A program made the translations under genes and the position numbers. Of a stretch of 64,000 nucleotides of DNA, positions 18,243 through 27,590 are shown piece by piece. Position 1 is the first letter of the stretch. Each line of letters starts with the position of its first letter. The notes under the pieces were generated by a model. The model did no database searches, had not been told where the DNA came from, and worked only from the letters and a program-made list of their open reading frames with translations. Source of the DNA: Planctomycetaceae bacterium (GTDB lineage: Bacteria; Planctomycetota; Planctomycetia; Planctomycetales; Planctomycetaceae); contig JANQRQ010000055.1 in the NCBI GenBank assembly GCA_028284485.1, positions 1 to 64,000 of the forward strand, in the 5' to 3' direction.

Positions 18243-18336
18243 GGGTGGCTGGCGGCGCGATCCGGCGTGGCCGGCTGCAACACGGGTAGTACGAGGAGCC
18301 AGCACCGGACAATGACAAAGCGCTCATAGCCCCAGT
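18243..18336. repeat. Single unit of the palindromic repeat
   Basis: Begins GGGTGGCTGGCGGCGCGAT and ends CATAGCCCCAGTT, the left-hand unit type. It lies between the IS110 transposase and the TetR gene. With the unit at 16468 it flanks the insertion sequence, but their orientation is the reverse of a split doublet. Confidence 0.6.
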
Positions 18337-18369
18337 TCCTGGAATTTGGCTTGCCCCGAGAACCGGGGA

Positions 18370-18425
18370 TTGACAAATAGCACGGTCGTGCTATTTTATA
18401 ATAAAACGAACGATCGTACTATTTA
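18370..18425 (+). promoter_or_regulatory. Promoter and palindromic operator of the TetR gene
   Basis: TTGACA at 18370-18375 is followed by the inverted repeat AATAGCACG-GT-CGTGCTATT (18376-18395) and an AT-rich block with TATTTT (16-bp spacing) and TATAAT (18397-18402). A second, weaker site (GAACGATCGTACTATT) lies at 18408-18424, just before the gene. A palindrome between -35 and -10 of a TetR gene is typical of autorepression. Confidence 0.65.
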
Positions 18426-18439
18426 ATTTGGGTCGAGCC

Positions 18440-19087
18440 ATGGCATCCACGCTGACTTCATCCGCCGCTAAACTCCGCAAGGGTCAGAAAACCCGACAAC
18501 AAATTCTCGACGTCGCTGCCGATATCGCGTCGGCGGAAGGACTCGAAGGGCTCACCGTCGGCAATCTCGCCAAGGCACTCGGCATGAGCAAAAGCGGTTT
18601 GTACGCTCATTTCGGCTCGAAGGAAGACCTGCAACTGGCAGTGGTCGACCTGGCCCGGCAGAACTTCGAAGCCACCGTCCTACCGCCGGCGGAAGAAACA
18701 CCGAAGGGTTTGCCTCGTCTCTACACACTGCTGTTGTCGTGGGCCGACTCGATCGATCGCAGTACGTATCGTGGTGGATGTTTCTTTGCAGCCGCATCGG
18801 CAGAATTCGACGGACGGCCCGGTCCGGTCCGCGACGAAATCGCTCGGCTCACGAAGGCGTGGATCGACTTGCTGGTCGACGGCTGCAAGTCTGCAAAAAG
18901 ACTGAAGCATCTCAAACCAAATGCCGACGCCGCCCAGTTGATGTTTGAAGCTCACGCGTTCGTGCAAGAAGCCAATTGGGCCAAGCAATTGCTGGGCGAC
19001 AAAACCGCTTTCCACCGTGCTAAGCGAAGCATCCACGATTGCCTGGAGCGCGCCGCAACGGCCAAAGGTAAGAAATCACTCCTCTAA
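18440..19087 (+). CDS. TetR/AcrR family transcriptional regulator
   Basis: 215 residues from the ATG at 18440 (an in-frame ATG lies 12 bp upstream). The N-terminal helix-turn-helix is clear: TRQQILDVAADIASAEGLEGL, then TVGNLAKALGMSKSGLYAHFGSKEDL. The C-terminal ligand-binding part contains RGGCFFAAASAEFDGRPGPVRD, a segment I associate with TetR subfamilies having a TetR_C_6-like domain. The palindromic site in its promoter suggests it represses itself, and possibly the membrane protein gene 40 bp downstream. The inducer is unknown. Confidence 0.9.
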   Translation: MASTLTSSAAKLRKGQKTRQQILDVAADIASAEGLEGLTVGNLAKALGMSKSGLYAHFGSKEDLQLAVVDLARQNFEATVLPPAEETPKGLPRLYTLLLSWADSIDRSTYRGGCFFAAASAEFDGRPGPVRDEIARLTKAWIDLLVDGCKSAKRLKHLKPNADAAQLMFEAHAFVQEANWAKQLLGDKTAFHRAKRSIHDCLERAATAKGKKSLL

Positions 19088-19127
19088 AAACGTCAATGCG
19101 TAATTGATCTTTCGAAAGGACCCACAA

Positions 19128-19532
19128 ATGCAAATTACAGAATCATCTCGGCTGTTACGTATGTCTCTACTGTCGAACGCTTTGTTTTCCACTGTTTCGG
19201 GGGTCGCCTTCATCGTGGCGTCGGGGCCGATTGCAGCAGCGATCGGATTGCCCTATCCCGGAATTCTGGTCGCGATTGGAGTTTCACTGTTACTGTTCGC
19301 GGCGGGGTTATTCACGAACGCGCGGCGCGATAACGTCAATCTGACGGAAGCGCGGGTGGCGGTGGCTCTTGATTTCGCTTGGGTGGTAGGCAGCGCAGTC
19401 GTTATTGCAGCTGGCGTACTCAACACCACCGGCAACTGGGCTGTCGCCATGGTGGCCGACCTCGTACTGGCATTTGCGATCCTGCAGTATGTGGGGATAC
19501 GTCGAATGCCGCGAACGACCGACACCGTTTGA
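19128..19532 (+). CDS. Small integral membrane protein, probably co-regulated with TetR
   Basis: 134 residues from the ATG at 19128, preceded by GAAAGGA at good spacing; an upstream in-frame ATG at 19104 lacks one. Four transmembrane segments are visible (about residues 16-34, 42-61, 76-95, 101-120). Lying 40 bp downstream of the TetR gene with no visible terminator between, it is probably in the same transcription unit. The family is not recognised; no transporter motif. Confidence 0.75.
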   Translation: MQITESSRLLRMSLLSNALFSTVSGVAFIVASGPIAAAIGLPYPGILVAIGVSLLLFAAGLFTNARRDNVNLTEARVAVALDFAWVVGSAVVIAAGVLNTTGNWAVAMVADLVLAFAILQYVGIRRMPRTTDTV

Positions 19533-19658
19533 AGCAAAATCAATCCACTACCGGCGCACGAATGCTCGTTCTAAACCAGCAAGAAGTATGGCAATCGACG
19601 GGGCCCAGCATTAGGGCCCCGCAACGCCGACCAATCGTTTCTTCACGACCCGCCGACG

Positions 19659-21281
19659 TTATCGCCGTCTTGGCGGCCGAATGTACGTTTCCGGCGGATA
19701 CCTCTTTCCTGCCCCCGGCTGCCAGACGCTTTCGTCGGTGTCGTCGTACAACTCGCGCGTCGCTTGAAAACGGTCCTGCATCGATTTGAGTTTCACCGCG
19801 TACGCCGCATCGGTGGCGAGGTTCGTCATCTCCTGAGGATCGTTCTCAAGGTCGAACAACTCCCAGCGACTTTTCTCCTCTGCTTCGCTTCTCGGGCGGT
19901 CGAAATAAAGTAACTTGAAGTCGTTTGTCCGAATGGCGCTGTGCTGCGCAACACCGTGCCCGCCGTCGATGTAGCGGTAGTAAATTGTGTCCCGCCAACC
20001 ATCCGGTGTTGCCCCACCGGATGTCAGCAGCGGCATGAGGCTAATCCCGTGCACATCCCAATCCAACGAAACACCAGCCGCTTCGAGAAATGTCGGTGCA
20101 TAGTCGATGTTTTGCACCATGGCAGCACAACGGGTGCCTGGTTTCACCTTGCCCGGCCAACGCACGATCAGCGGCATTTTCAGCGATTCTTCGTAGGCCC
20201 ATCGCTTATCAAACCAACCATGCTCGCCGAGATAGAACCCCTGGTCGGCGCAATAGACGACAATGGTATTGTCGCTTAAGCCCGCCTTGTCGAGTTCGTC
20301 CAGGACGCGGCCAACGTTGCGATCCACGCCGGCGACACAGCGAAGATAATTCTGCATGTAGCGTTGATATTTCCAACGGACCAAATCCTTGCCCGTCGGT
20401 GGATTCGCCAGAAAGGCGGCATTCTCTTCTGCGAATGCTGCGATATAACCCTTTTTCTGCGCCGGCGTGAAACGGCTGATGACGCCTAAGTCCTCTTCGT
20501 TGCTGAACATCATTAAGTCGGAAGCCATCCGCATATGGCCGTCGATACCCATTTTGTGCGATGCCGCAGCCACTCGCCCTTCGTAGTCATCGAACAACGT
20601 GGGAGGTTCGGGAAATTTGATGTCCCGATAGAGTTCGAGTTCGCGCAGGCTCGGCTTGCAGTTTCGGTGGGGCGCTTTGTGCTGCACCATCAACGCGAAA
20701 GGCTTCGAAGTATCGCGACGACTCAGCCAATCGAGTGCCAGGTCCGTAACAACGTCGGTCGAGTGCCCCTCGATTCGGCGACTCTCGCCGTTTGAGAAAT
20801 AAAAGTCGGGGTTGTAGTAACTCCCCTGGCCGCTGAGGACGGCCCATTCATCGAAGCCGGTCGGCTTCGTCTTCATGTGCCACTTCCCGAAAATGGCCGT
20901 GGTATAGCCACCGTTGTGCAGCGCCTTCGGCCAGGTCGGCCGTTCGGGATCGAGGGCCCCGGCAAGATTGACGATGCCATTTTTGTGGCTGTGCAGACCC
21001 GTCACCACGGTGCAACGCGACGGTGTGCAGATGCTGTTCCCGCAAAAACTGTTCTCGAACAGCATGCCTTCGTTTGCAATGCGGTCAATGTTTGGCGTCG
21101 GAGGCAACTCAAGCCCGTATTGGTAGGCGGAGATCGATTGCGTGGTCAAATCGTCGCTAAAGAAAAAGACAATGTTGGGGCGTTCCTGTGCCGAAAGTTC
21201 ATTCGGCCCGAAGCCGGCGAGCAGGCCGGGCACAACGACACTCAATAGCAGGCCTAATGCAGGAAACGACGAACTTCGCAT
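19659..21281 (-). CDS. Sulfatase (alkaline-phosphatase superfamily), exported
   Basis: 540 residues; signal peptide 1-32 (ends LSAQE). Metal-binding FSDD at residues 41-44; formylglycine signature CTPSR at 85-89; GKWHMK and a later HKAPH segment are also family features. The start has an AGAGG ribosome binding site. It is the last of three consecutive, same-strand sulfatase genes and is separated from the next by 216 bp. At 540 residues it is longer than the sulfatase at 21498 and closer to the choline- or heparan-type sulfatase length, but the substrate is not determinable. Confidence 0.93.
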   Translation of the reverse strand: MRSSSFPALGLLLSVVVPGLLAGFGPNELSAQERPNIVFFFSDDLTTQSISAYQYGLELPPTPNIDRIANEGMLFENSFCGNSICTPSRCTVVTGLHSHKNGIVNLAGALDPERPTWPKALHNGGYTTAIFGKWHMKTKPTGFDEWAVLSGQGSYYNPDFYFSNGESRRIEGHSTDVVTDLALDWLSRRDTSKPFALMVQHKAPHRNCKPSLRELELYRDIKFPEPPTLFDDYEGRVAAASHKMGIDGHMRMASDLMMFSNEEDLGVISRFTPAQKKGYIAAFAEENAAFLANPPTGKDLVRWKYQRYMQNYLRCVAGVDRNVGRVLDELDKAGLSDNTIVVYCADQGFYLGEHGWFDKRWAYEESLKMPLIVRWPGKVKPGTRCAAMVQNIDYAPTFLEAAGVSLDWDVHGISLMPLLTSGGATPDGWRDTIYYRYIDGGHGVAQHSAIRTNDFKLLYFDRPRSEAEEKSRWELFDLENDPQEMTNLATDAAYAVKLKSMQDRFQATRELYDDTDESVWQPGAGKRYPPETYIRPPRRR

Positions 21282-21497
21282 AACCTTTACCTCTTAACCT
21301 GTTGATTTGAATACTCGGAAGGTCTGTATCGGTTTCAAAACCTGGTTGTGCTTGTATGGGAATCGAAATTCTCAGGATTAGCGCGACGCACCAGAAGGTT
21401 TTGAAACGTCTTGTAATAGAACAGAATCAATCATGCTCTGCCACCAATTGTGGGTTTCGGTCCGCGTGCCGTCCATCCAGCAGCCCCGCAGCGCCGG

Positions 21498-22892
21498 CTA
21501 CTCGAGTTCCCAATACGGGCCTTCGGCCACAATTTCCTCGTGCAGCTTCATCATCTCGTGTCGCATACTGCTCAGTCGCTCCGGCTCCGTCGTCGACAGG
21601 TCCGCTGCCTGTTTGAGATCCCTCTGCAAGTTGTACAGCTCGAATCGATGCAGTTTTGCCGACTTGATCATCGGCATGTCCGGCTTGGTCAACGGATGCG
21701 TATGTTTTTTGATCGGATCGTCGAGGTAACCGATAATCACCCAATTGCCACGCCGCATCGCAGCCGCCGGAGCGACGCGGTAGAAAAACCACATCAACGG
21801 TGTTTCGCGCTGAAACGACTCGCCGGCAAAGATGGGCAACCAACTGGTCCCATCGATTTTGCGATCCGTTGGCTGGGCAGCACCCGTAATCTGGCAAATC
21901 GTCGGCAGCAAATCGAGATGGCTGACCGGCACATTGCATTCCGATCCTGGTTCAACTTGGCCGGGCCATCTCAAAATCCCCGGTTCTCGTTGCCCTCCTT
22001 CGTAAACAAACGACTTCTTGCCACGCAGCCCCTGGTTCGACCAGGGATTGAGTCCCCCATTATCACTAGTCAGAAACAGAAACGTATCCTCAGCGCGGCC
22101 CAACTCGTCAAGCTTCTTTAATAACCGGCCGACCGCGATGTCGACATTGTCAATGTTGGCATAATACGTCGCCTGCTTTTTGTTGATCTGCGGGTAAAGT
22201 TTTTGATACTTCTCGATCAATTCGGGCGGCGAAGCAATTTTGCTATGCGGTTCATGAAACCACACGCAGGAGAAGAACGGCGTATCGGACGGCACCGATT
22301 CGAGCCAACCGTTGATTTCATCCACCACAATCTGGCAGGAGTAGCCTTCGACCTTACCGTTCGCTTTGCCATTGCGCACAAAGTTCACCGGATTGAGGTG
22401 CGACGGGGCGGCGTTATTGTCGGTCCCAAGGGAATAATCAAATCCTTGATCGTCCGGTTGCGGCTGGTCCGACTCGAGATCGGAAACGTGCCATTTTCCG
22501 AAATGCCCTGTTGCATAACCATGCGGCCTCAAGATTTCCGCAATCGTGATTTCCTCGTCGGGCAAATGCATGGGGTGATTCGGCGGAATGTAGCTGTACA
22601 TTCCCACTCGCGTTGGCATTCTGCCGGTCAGCATCCCCACGCGAGAAGGCGAGCAGTTCGGCGCCGCGGCATGGCAATCGGTGAATTGCATCCCCTCTTT
22701 GGCCAGACGATCGATGTTTGGAGTTTGTATTTCGCTGCCATAGCAACCGAAATCGGTCCAGCCCGAATCATCAAGCATCACGAGCAGAATGTTGGGTTTG
22801 TCATCACCCTTCACCGCCACGCAACCAATCAACACGATGACGAAAAAGTAACCACTACGAAGAATGCATCGATGAGACATTTTGAAATCCAT
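21498..22892 (-). CDS. Sulfatase (alkaline-phosphatase superfamily), exported
   Basis: 464 residues. Signal peptide about 1-29. MLDDSG (D41, D42) and formylglycine signature CSPSR at residues 80-84; GKWHVSDLES and a TSDNGGLNPWSN segment follow. The middle of the three-gene sulfatase cluster; 45 bp separate its start from the stop of the upstream sulfatase at 22938, so co-transcription is likely. A second Met four codons in is an alternative start. Confidence 0.93.
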   Translation of the reverse strand: MDFKMSHRCILRSGYFFVIVLIGCVAVKGDDKPNILLVMLDDSGWTDFGCYGSEIQTPNIDRLAKEGMQFTDCHAAAPNCSPSRVGMLTGRMPTRVGMYSYIPPNHPMHLPDEEITIAEILRPHGYATGHFGKWHVSDLESDQPQPDDQGFDYSLGTDNNAAPSHLNPVNFVRNGKANGKVEGYSCQIVVDEINGWLESVPSDTPFFSCVWFHEPHSKIASPPELIEKYQKLYPQINKKQATYYANIDNVDIAVGRLLKKLDELGRAEDTFLFLTSDNGGLNPWSNQGLRGKKSFVYEGGQREPGILRWPGQVEPGSECNVPVSHLDLLPTICQITGAAQPTDRKIDGTSWLPIFAGESFQRETPLMWFFYRVAPAAAMRRGNWVIIGYLDDPIKKHTHPLTKPDMPMIKSAKLHRFELYNLQRDLKQAADLSTTEPERLSSMRHEMMKLHEEIVAEGPYWELE

Positions 22893-22937
22893 GGTGCTTT
22901 AATCAATGAGAGTTCGTCGTTCCAACGTTTTCGCGAC

Positions 22938-24704
22938 TCATTTGTCGGGAGTGGGGTAAAGATCCGACTCCACGTGCGACGCTTTCATGTAATCTTCAAT
23001 CCGCTTCACGATATCAGGATGTCGGTCCGCCAGATTCTTCTGCTCTCCCAGATCTTCCGCCAGGTTATACAACTCGACCGGTGCCCCCCACGAAGTGCGA
23101 ATGCCCTTCCAATCGTTCCAACGGACCGCTTGCGAGTAACCACCCGATGGCGTTTCCCAATACAGAAACTCATGTGCCTTCTGCGGCTTGCCAAGAATTT
23201 CGCCCGCCATCGAGATGCCGTCTATTCCTTCGGGTGATTTAACTCCGGCTAGCTCCGCTGCTGTCGGAAGAAAATCCCAAAAGGCCCAGGGCTGACTGCT
23301 GGTGCGTCCCGCGGAAATCATACCGGGCCAGCGGACGATCATCGGTGTGCGGATACCCCCCTCGTAAAGATTGCCCTTCTTGCCGCGTAATGGTCCAGCG
23401 CTGAAAAATGGTTCTCGGGTAAATGTGGCTCCGTTGTCGGAACAGAAAAAGACAATCGTTCGCTCGTCGATTCCAAGGTCGCCCAACAAATCCAGGATTT
23501 TTCCGACGTCGCTGTCCAGTCGAGTGACCATGGCGGCGTAATTCTTGGCGTCTTCCGACCATGGCTTGTCCGAATACGGTTCGTCGTTCGGGATTTCATA
23601 CTTTCCGTGCGGCACTGTGTAGGGAACGTACAGAAAAAACGGGCCTGCCTTATTCTCGTTGATAAATTCCAGCGCGAACTTGGTGAAGTCATCGTGGATC
23701 CATTGACCTTCGTAACCGCCCATGTTGCCCCACGCGATTTGAAACTCCTCGTTGCGCCAAAAGTATTCGGGGTAGTATGTGTGAGCATGGCGTTGATTCA
23801 ACAGGCCCAACCACTCGTCGAAGCCCTGTCGATTCGGAACACCTGTCGTGTTCGGTTCGCCCAGCCCCCACTTGCCCGTAATGCCGTTTGTGTAACCAGC
23901 CGACTTGAGTACTTCCGCCACCGTGACATCTTCCTCCCGAAGCGGCACGCGTCCCTGCGGCGGGACCCCTCCCGTCTTGGAGGAATTGTTGCGCACGCGA
24001 GCGTGCCCCATGTGCATCCCCGTCATGAGCGCACATCGGGAGGGAGCACACACAGCGGCCCCCGTATAGCATTGATCGAAGAAACAACCTTCAGCCGCCA
24101 TGCGATCCAAGCGCGGCGTGAGGATATGCTTCTGACCTGTGCAACCCAGGTCGTACTGCCCGAGATCATCGGCCATGATGAAGATGATGTTTGGCTTCCC
24201 TTCGAATGCCGCCGACTCTGCAAGGTTCGAGCGAGAACTATTGGCAGCCGCTAATCGATCACGCTCACCCTCGGCACGCTGCGACTGACGTACGCCGCTC
24301 ACTTTTTGCTCGCCGAAGTCGTTCCCTTTTAAAACGCCCGTCAGCCGGTTGCCTTCGAACTTTCCAACAAACGTCGTCACAAACGTACCGCGCCGAAGCT
24401 CAAGTGTGCGGACAAATGAGAGCTGATTTCCCTCATGTTTGACTTGCGAGATTTTGCTCGTCCCCGGCTCGCTGACCCAATGAGCAGCCAGTCCACCATC
24501 GGCGGTGCGGTGGATCGTCAATGTGGCCGTCGCCTGTCGATTTGGCTGAGAGTATACGAGGTCCCACGTTTCTGATTTATCACTCGGGACGCGCGACTGC
24601 GGTTGTTCTTGTGCCTTCGCCACATTGCGTAAGTCGGTGGCAACACCGTTGAGCAATACGATTGCCGTTAAAGCAACACACTTCATTAATCCGCAGGAAG
24701 GCAT
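22938..24704 (-). CDS. Sulfatase with N-terminal beta-rich extension, exported
   Basis: 588 residues from the ATG at 24704, which has GGAG six bases upstream; the longer frame starts with TTG at 24722. Signal peptide about 1-31. Residues about 45-140 form a separate beta-rich domain (WDLVYSQPN, TATLTIHRT, LSFVRTLELRRGTFVTTFVGKFEGNRLTGVLKG) resembling a small barrel found next to catalytic domains in planctomycetes. The sulfatase domain starts near residue 170: MADDLG, then formylglycine signature CAPSR with Cys at about 219. First gene of the three-sulfatase cluster. Confidence 0.92.
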   Translation of the reverse strand: MPSCGLMKCVALTAIVLLNGVATDLRNVAKAQEQPQSRVPSDKSETWDLVYSQPNRQATATLTIHRTADGGLAAHWVSEPGTSKISQVKHEGNQLSFVRTLELRRGTFVTTFVGKFEGNRLTGVLKGNDFGEQKVSGVRQSQRAEGERDRLAAANSSRSNLAESAAFEGKPNIIFIMADDLGQYDLGCTGQKHILTPRLDRMAAEGCFFDQCYTGAAVCAPSRCALMTGMHMGHARVRNNSSKTGGVPPQGRVPLREEDVTVAEVLKSAGYTNGITGKWGLGEPNTTGVPNRQGFDEWLGLLNQRHAHTYYPEYFWRNEEFQIAWGNMGGYEGQWIHDDFTKFALEFINENKAGPFFLYVPYTVPHGKYEIPNDEPYSDKPWSEDAKNYAAMVTRLDSDVGKILDLLGDLGIDERTIVFFCSDNGATFTREPFFSAGPLRGKKGNLYEGGIRTPMIVRWPGMISAGRTSSQPWAFWDFLPTAAELAGVKSPEGIDGISMAGEILGKPQKAHEFLYWETPSGGYSQAVRWNDWKGIRTSWGAPVELYNLAEDLGEQKNLADRHPDIVKRIEDYMKASHVESDLYPTPDK

Positions 24705-25270
24705 AGCTTCTCCAATGGGCAAGACCGGCTGTCAATTCGCTACAAGTAATCTGCCGATTCTACCAATGTGCGTGCTCGTAATCGTCTAAAAAATCAGCCG
24801 CCCCCATATTCGTTGATTCGCGAGCCGTTCTTAGGTGGGTTCCGCCTGCGCTACACCCACCCTACGGGTTTTTCCAAAGGGAACCAGATGACAAATTGCC
24901 AGATTAGCACCCGGCAGCAAGAAAACTGCCAGGACAGGTCCTGGCCTACAAGTCTACCTACGTCGTAGTCGTAGGGTGGGTGCAGCGCAGCAGAACCCAC
25001 CGCGCAGCGAAATCGATGATGGGATTTGGACGCTGAGCAAATGAGGGTGCCATGGTCCACGTCGCGTCAGCAGCGTGGCCATGCGATGCGGCCAAAAGCA
25101 AAACATGACATCATCGGATGATCGAAGCGGCTATGCTGGCCGTTCCGAGCAAAAAGGGTTATCGCCGTCGAACTTGTCGGATACGATTGTGGAAGGCATC
25201 TTGCCCCACAGAGGTCTTCTGATGGCTTGGATGGAAACATTGAATACGCATCTATTGCGGGGCACTCAAA
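24705..25270. other. Repeat-rich gap upstream of the sulfatase cluster
   Basis: Contains, in order, GGTGGGTTCCGCCTGCGCTA (24836), CAGGACAGGTCCTGGCCTAC (24931), GTAGGGTGGGTGCAGCGCAG (24971), and GGTGCCATGGTCCACGTCGC (25047). The same phrases recur at 29292-30166 and 31180-32050. No gene is supported. Confidence 0.6.
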
Positions 25271-25483
25271 ATGATGACGCAAGAGAAATGGCCGATTTAT
25301 GGGAAGTGTTTGTTTTTTGCGTATGTCGTTGGGGCCGTAGTGTATTCGACTCTTCATTGGCCATCGACTCTGAGCGTATTGATGGTGGTAGGGCTGGTGG
25401 CGGTATCTGTCAGTTGGTTGGTAGTGTTCTATGAACAGACTCACAACTCGGCAATTCAGGAAGATGACGAACGCAATAATTGA
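25271..25483 (+). CDS. Small membrane protein of unknown function
   Basis: 70 residues beginning MMTQEKW, with two hydrophobic segments (about 12-28 and 35-53) and an acidic tail ending DDERNN. It ends 9 bp before the LRR gene at 25493, in the same direction, which favours a real co-transcribed gene. There is no recognisable domain and no clear ribosome binding site. Confidence 0.5.
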   Translation: MMTQEKWPIYGKCLFFAYVVGAVVYSTLHWPSTLSVLMVVGLVAVSVSWLVVFYEQTHNSAIQEDDERNN

Positions 25484-25492
25484 GTTGCCAAA

Positions 25493-26398
25493 ATGCCCAG
25501 CCCCACCAAATCAAACCGACCTCGGCGAATCATTGCAGTCGTGGTGCTGCTGCTGTTGGTCGCCGTCTGGCTGATTGCGATTCCTCTGTACCAACGGCAC
25601 GTCGCCATTCAGGAAATTGAAAGGTTGGGCGCGGCGATCAATTACGAATCCGTCGCTCCAAAGTGGGTGGTCGATTCGGGCATTGACGGCTGGTTGAGAA
25701 CGATCGGCATCAAGTTAGAGCGTGTTCAGAGCATCGGGTTTCTCGGCAATACAGCGGTTTCTGACGACACATTAAGGCATCTTGTCAACCTTTCGAATCT
25801 GGAAGGATTGGCCCTGCCAAGGTCAACAATCACCGATGCCGGCCTCATGCACCTGCATCATCTCACGAATCTGGAATCGTTGGGCCTTGCCGATACATCA
25901 ATCACCGATGCCGGCCTCGTGTCTATCGGCGAACAAACGAATCTTGAACAGTTGGGGCTTGGCGGCACGGACATTACAGATGCCGGTCTTCGACACCTCG
26001 GAAAGCTCCCGAACCTCAAAAAGCTAATCCTGCGGGAAACGGCAATCACAGCTGATGGTTTTGCGTATCTCGGCAATCTGACAAATCTTGAAACCTTGGA
26101 CCTTTCCGGTACAGCCATCACAGACGACGACCTCGTGTATCTGGCCAAGCTGTCCAATCTCGAACACCTAGGGCTTGGGGATACAGCTATCAACGGCGAC
26201 GGCCTCGTGCATCTTGGAAACCTTTCGAACCTGAAAACGTTGCAGTTTCACGATTCGCCAGTTACAGATAGCGGCCTCCTGTACCTTCGCAACCTCTCCA
26301 ATCTTGAAGAGTTGTGGATTCTGCGTACAAAGGTCACCGTTGATGGCGTCAAGATGCTCCAGAAATCTTTGCCGAACTGTGTCATCGGTTGGCAATAG
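25493..26398 (+). CDS. Membrane-anchored leucine-rich-repeat protein (tandem copy 1)
   Basis: 301 residues. After a short basic N-terminus (SNRPRRII) there is one membrane segment (about 12-31) and a conserved stretch YQRHVAIQEIERLG. From about residue 85 eight LRR units of 24 residues follow (for example LESLGLADTSITDAGLVSIG), with the ITDAGL core. The protein is probably anchored in the membrane with its repeats outside the cytoplasm. It is a tandem paralogue of the next gene, with near-identical N-terminal coding sequence. Confidence 0.88.
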   Translation: MPSPTKSNRPRRIIAVVVLLLLVAVWLIAIPLYQRHVAIQEIERLGAAINYESVAPKWVVDSGIDGWLRTIGIKLERVQSIGFLGNTAVSDDTLRHLVNLSNLEGLALPRSTITDAGLMHLHHLTNLESLGLADTSITDAGLVSIGEQTNLEQLGLGGTDITDAGLRHLGKLPNLKKLILRETAITADGFAYLGNLTNLETLDLSGTAITDDDLVYLAKLSNLEHLGLGDTAINGDGLVHLGNLSNLKTLQFHDSPVTDSGLLYLRNLSNLEELWILRTKVTVDGVKMLQKSLPNCVIGWQ

Positions 26399-26434
26399 CC
26401 ACTTCTGATCCGCCTCCGTTACGGCGAGTCAAAC

Positions 26435-27343
26435 ATGACCAGCCCCACCAAATCAAATCGACCTTGGCGAATCATCACACTCGTGGTCGTGCTGCTGCTG
26501 GCTGTGACGGTTTGGCTGGTTGCAGTTCCTCTGTATCAAAGGCACGTCGCCATTCAGGAAATCGAGCGGTTGGGTGGGAAGATTGGCTGTGAATCAATAG
26601 CACCAGATTGGATCGTAGATTCTGGCGTTGATGGCTGGTTGAGACGTGCAGGGATTAAATTGGAGCGTGTTCGGAGTGTCGTTCTAAACGGCAAACCGGA
26701 AATCACCGATGACACGTTGAAGCATCTCGGCAACCTTACGAATCTTGAAGTACTGTGGCTTGACGATACAGCAATCACTGATGCCGGCCTCGTACATCTT
26801 GGGGCTCTCGCAAACCTTAGCGCTTTGTATCTATCGGATACAGTAATAAGTGATGCTGGCCTCGTGAATCTTGGCCACTTAACCAACCTTAAGGAGTTAA
26901 AGCTTTCGAGGACAAAAATCACAGACGATAGTCTTGGGCGTCTTAAACACCTCAAGAACCTTGAATCGTTGTATCTTAGCCATACTGACATCACCGATGC
27001 TGGTCTTGTGCATCTTGCCAACCTACAGAAGCTTGAAATCTTGCTACTTCACCGTATAGGAATTACCGATGCTGGTCTTGTGCATCTCAGCAACTTGACG
27101 AATCTTAGATTGTTGGCCCTTGGCGATACGCCAATCACCGATGCCGGCCTCGTGCATCTCCGGAATCTGATAAAGCTTCAATGGTTAGACCTGGGCGATA
27201 CACATATTACAAATCGTGGTCTCGTCCATGTGGCAGAACTCACTAATCTTTATCAGTTGCACATTGACGGTACACAAGTCTCAAACGGGGGCGCAAAGGT
27301 GCTCCAAGTTTCTCTGCCTGACTGTTTCATCACTCAGTACTAA
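26435..27343 (+). CDS. Membrane-anchored leucine-rich-repeat protein (tandem copy 2)
   Basis: 302 residues; same plan as the preceding gene: basic N-terminus SNRPWRII, membrane segment, YQRHVAIQEIERLG, then eight 24-residue LRR units with ITDAGLVHL cores and a C-terminal VLQVSLPDCFITQ. The intergenic distance is 36 bp, so the pair is probably one transcript. The N-terminal 100 residues are much more alike between the copies than the repeat faces, as expected if the surface of the repeat domain has diverged after duplication. Confidence 0.88.
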   Translation: MTSPTKSNRPWRIITLVVVLLLAVTVWLVAVPLYQRHVAIQEIERLGGKIGCESIAPDWIVDSGVDGWLRRAGIKLERVRSVVLNGKPEITDDTLKHLGNLTNLEVLWLDDTAITDAGLVHLGALANLSALYLSDTVISDAGLVNLGHLTNLKELKLSRTKITDDSLGRLKHLKNLESLYLSHTDITDAGLVHLANLQKLEILLLHRIGITDAGLVHLSNLTNLRLLALGDTPITDAGLVHLRNLIKLQWLDLGDTHITNRGLVHVAELTNLYQLHIDGTQVSNGGAKVLQVSLPDCFITQY

Positions 27344-27590
27344 CGACTTCTAATTTACCCGGCCTACACAATGCATGGGCGCACCGATCAGGCGGCTGCG
27401 CATTGGGCACCCCAGAAACAGTCGTCGGGTGGGCGTAGCCCACCATTCGTGAAATCGCTTACGGGCGTTCCGGGATGAACGAGAGAGCGTGCCGTGGTCC
27501 ACGTCGGGGCGCAGGCGTGTTGCAAACAGCGAGCAGTATATGTCCACTCATAAGCTCTACTTTTACCATCGGCCGAGCAACAGCAGCTTA

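Noticed and set aside
16468-18336. IS110 inserted inside one REPIN doublet
   Set aside because: The flanking units are in the order right-type then left-type; a split doublet would show left-type first.
22203-23237. Plus-strand open frame of 344 codons
   Set aside because: It lies antisense to two sulfatase genes with clear catalytic motifs; its translation has no domain character.
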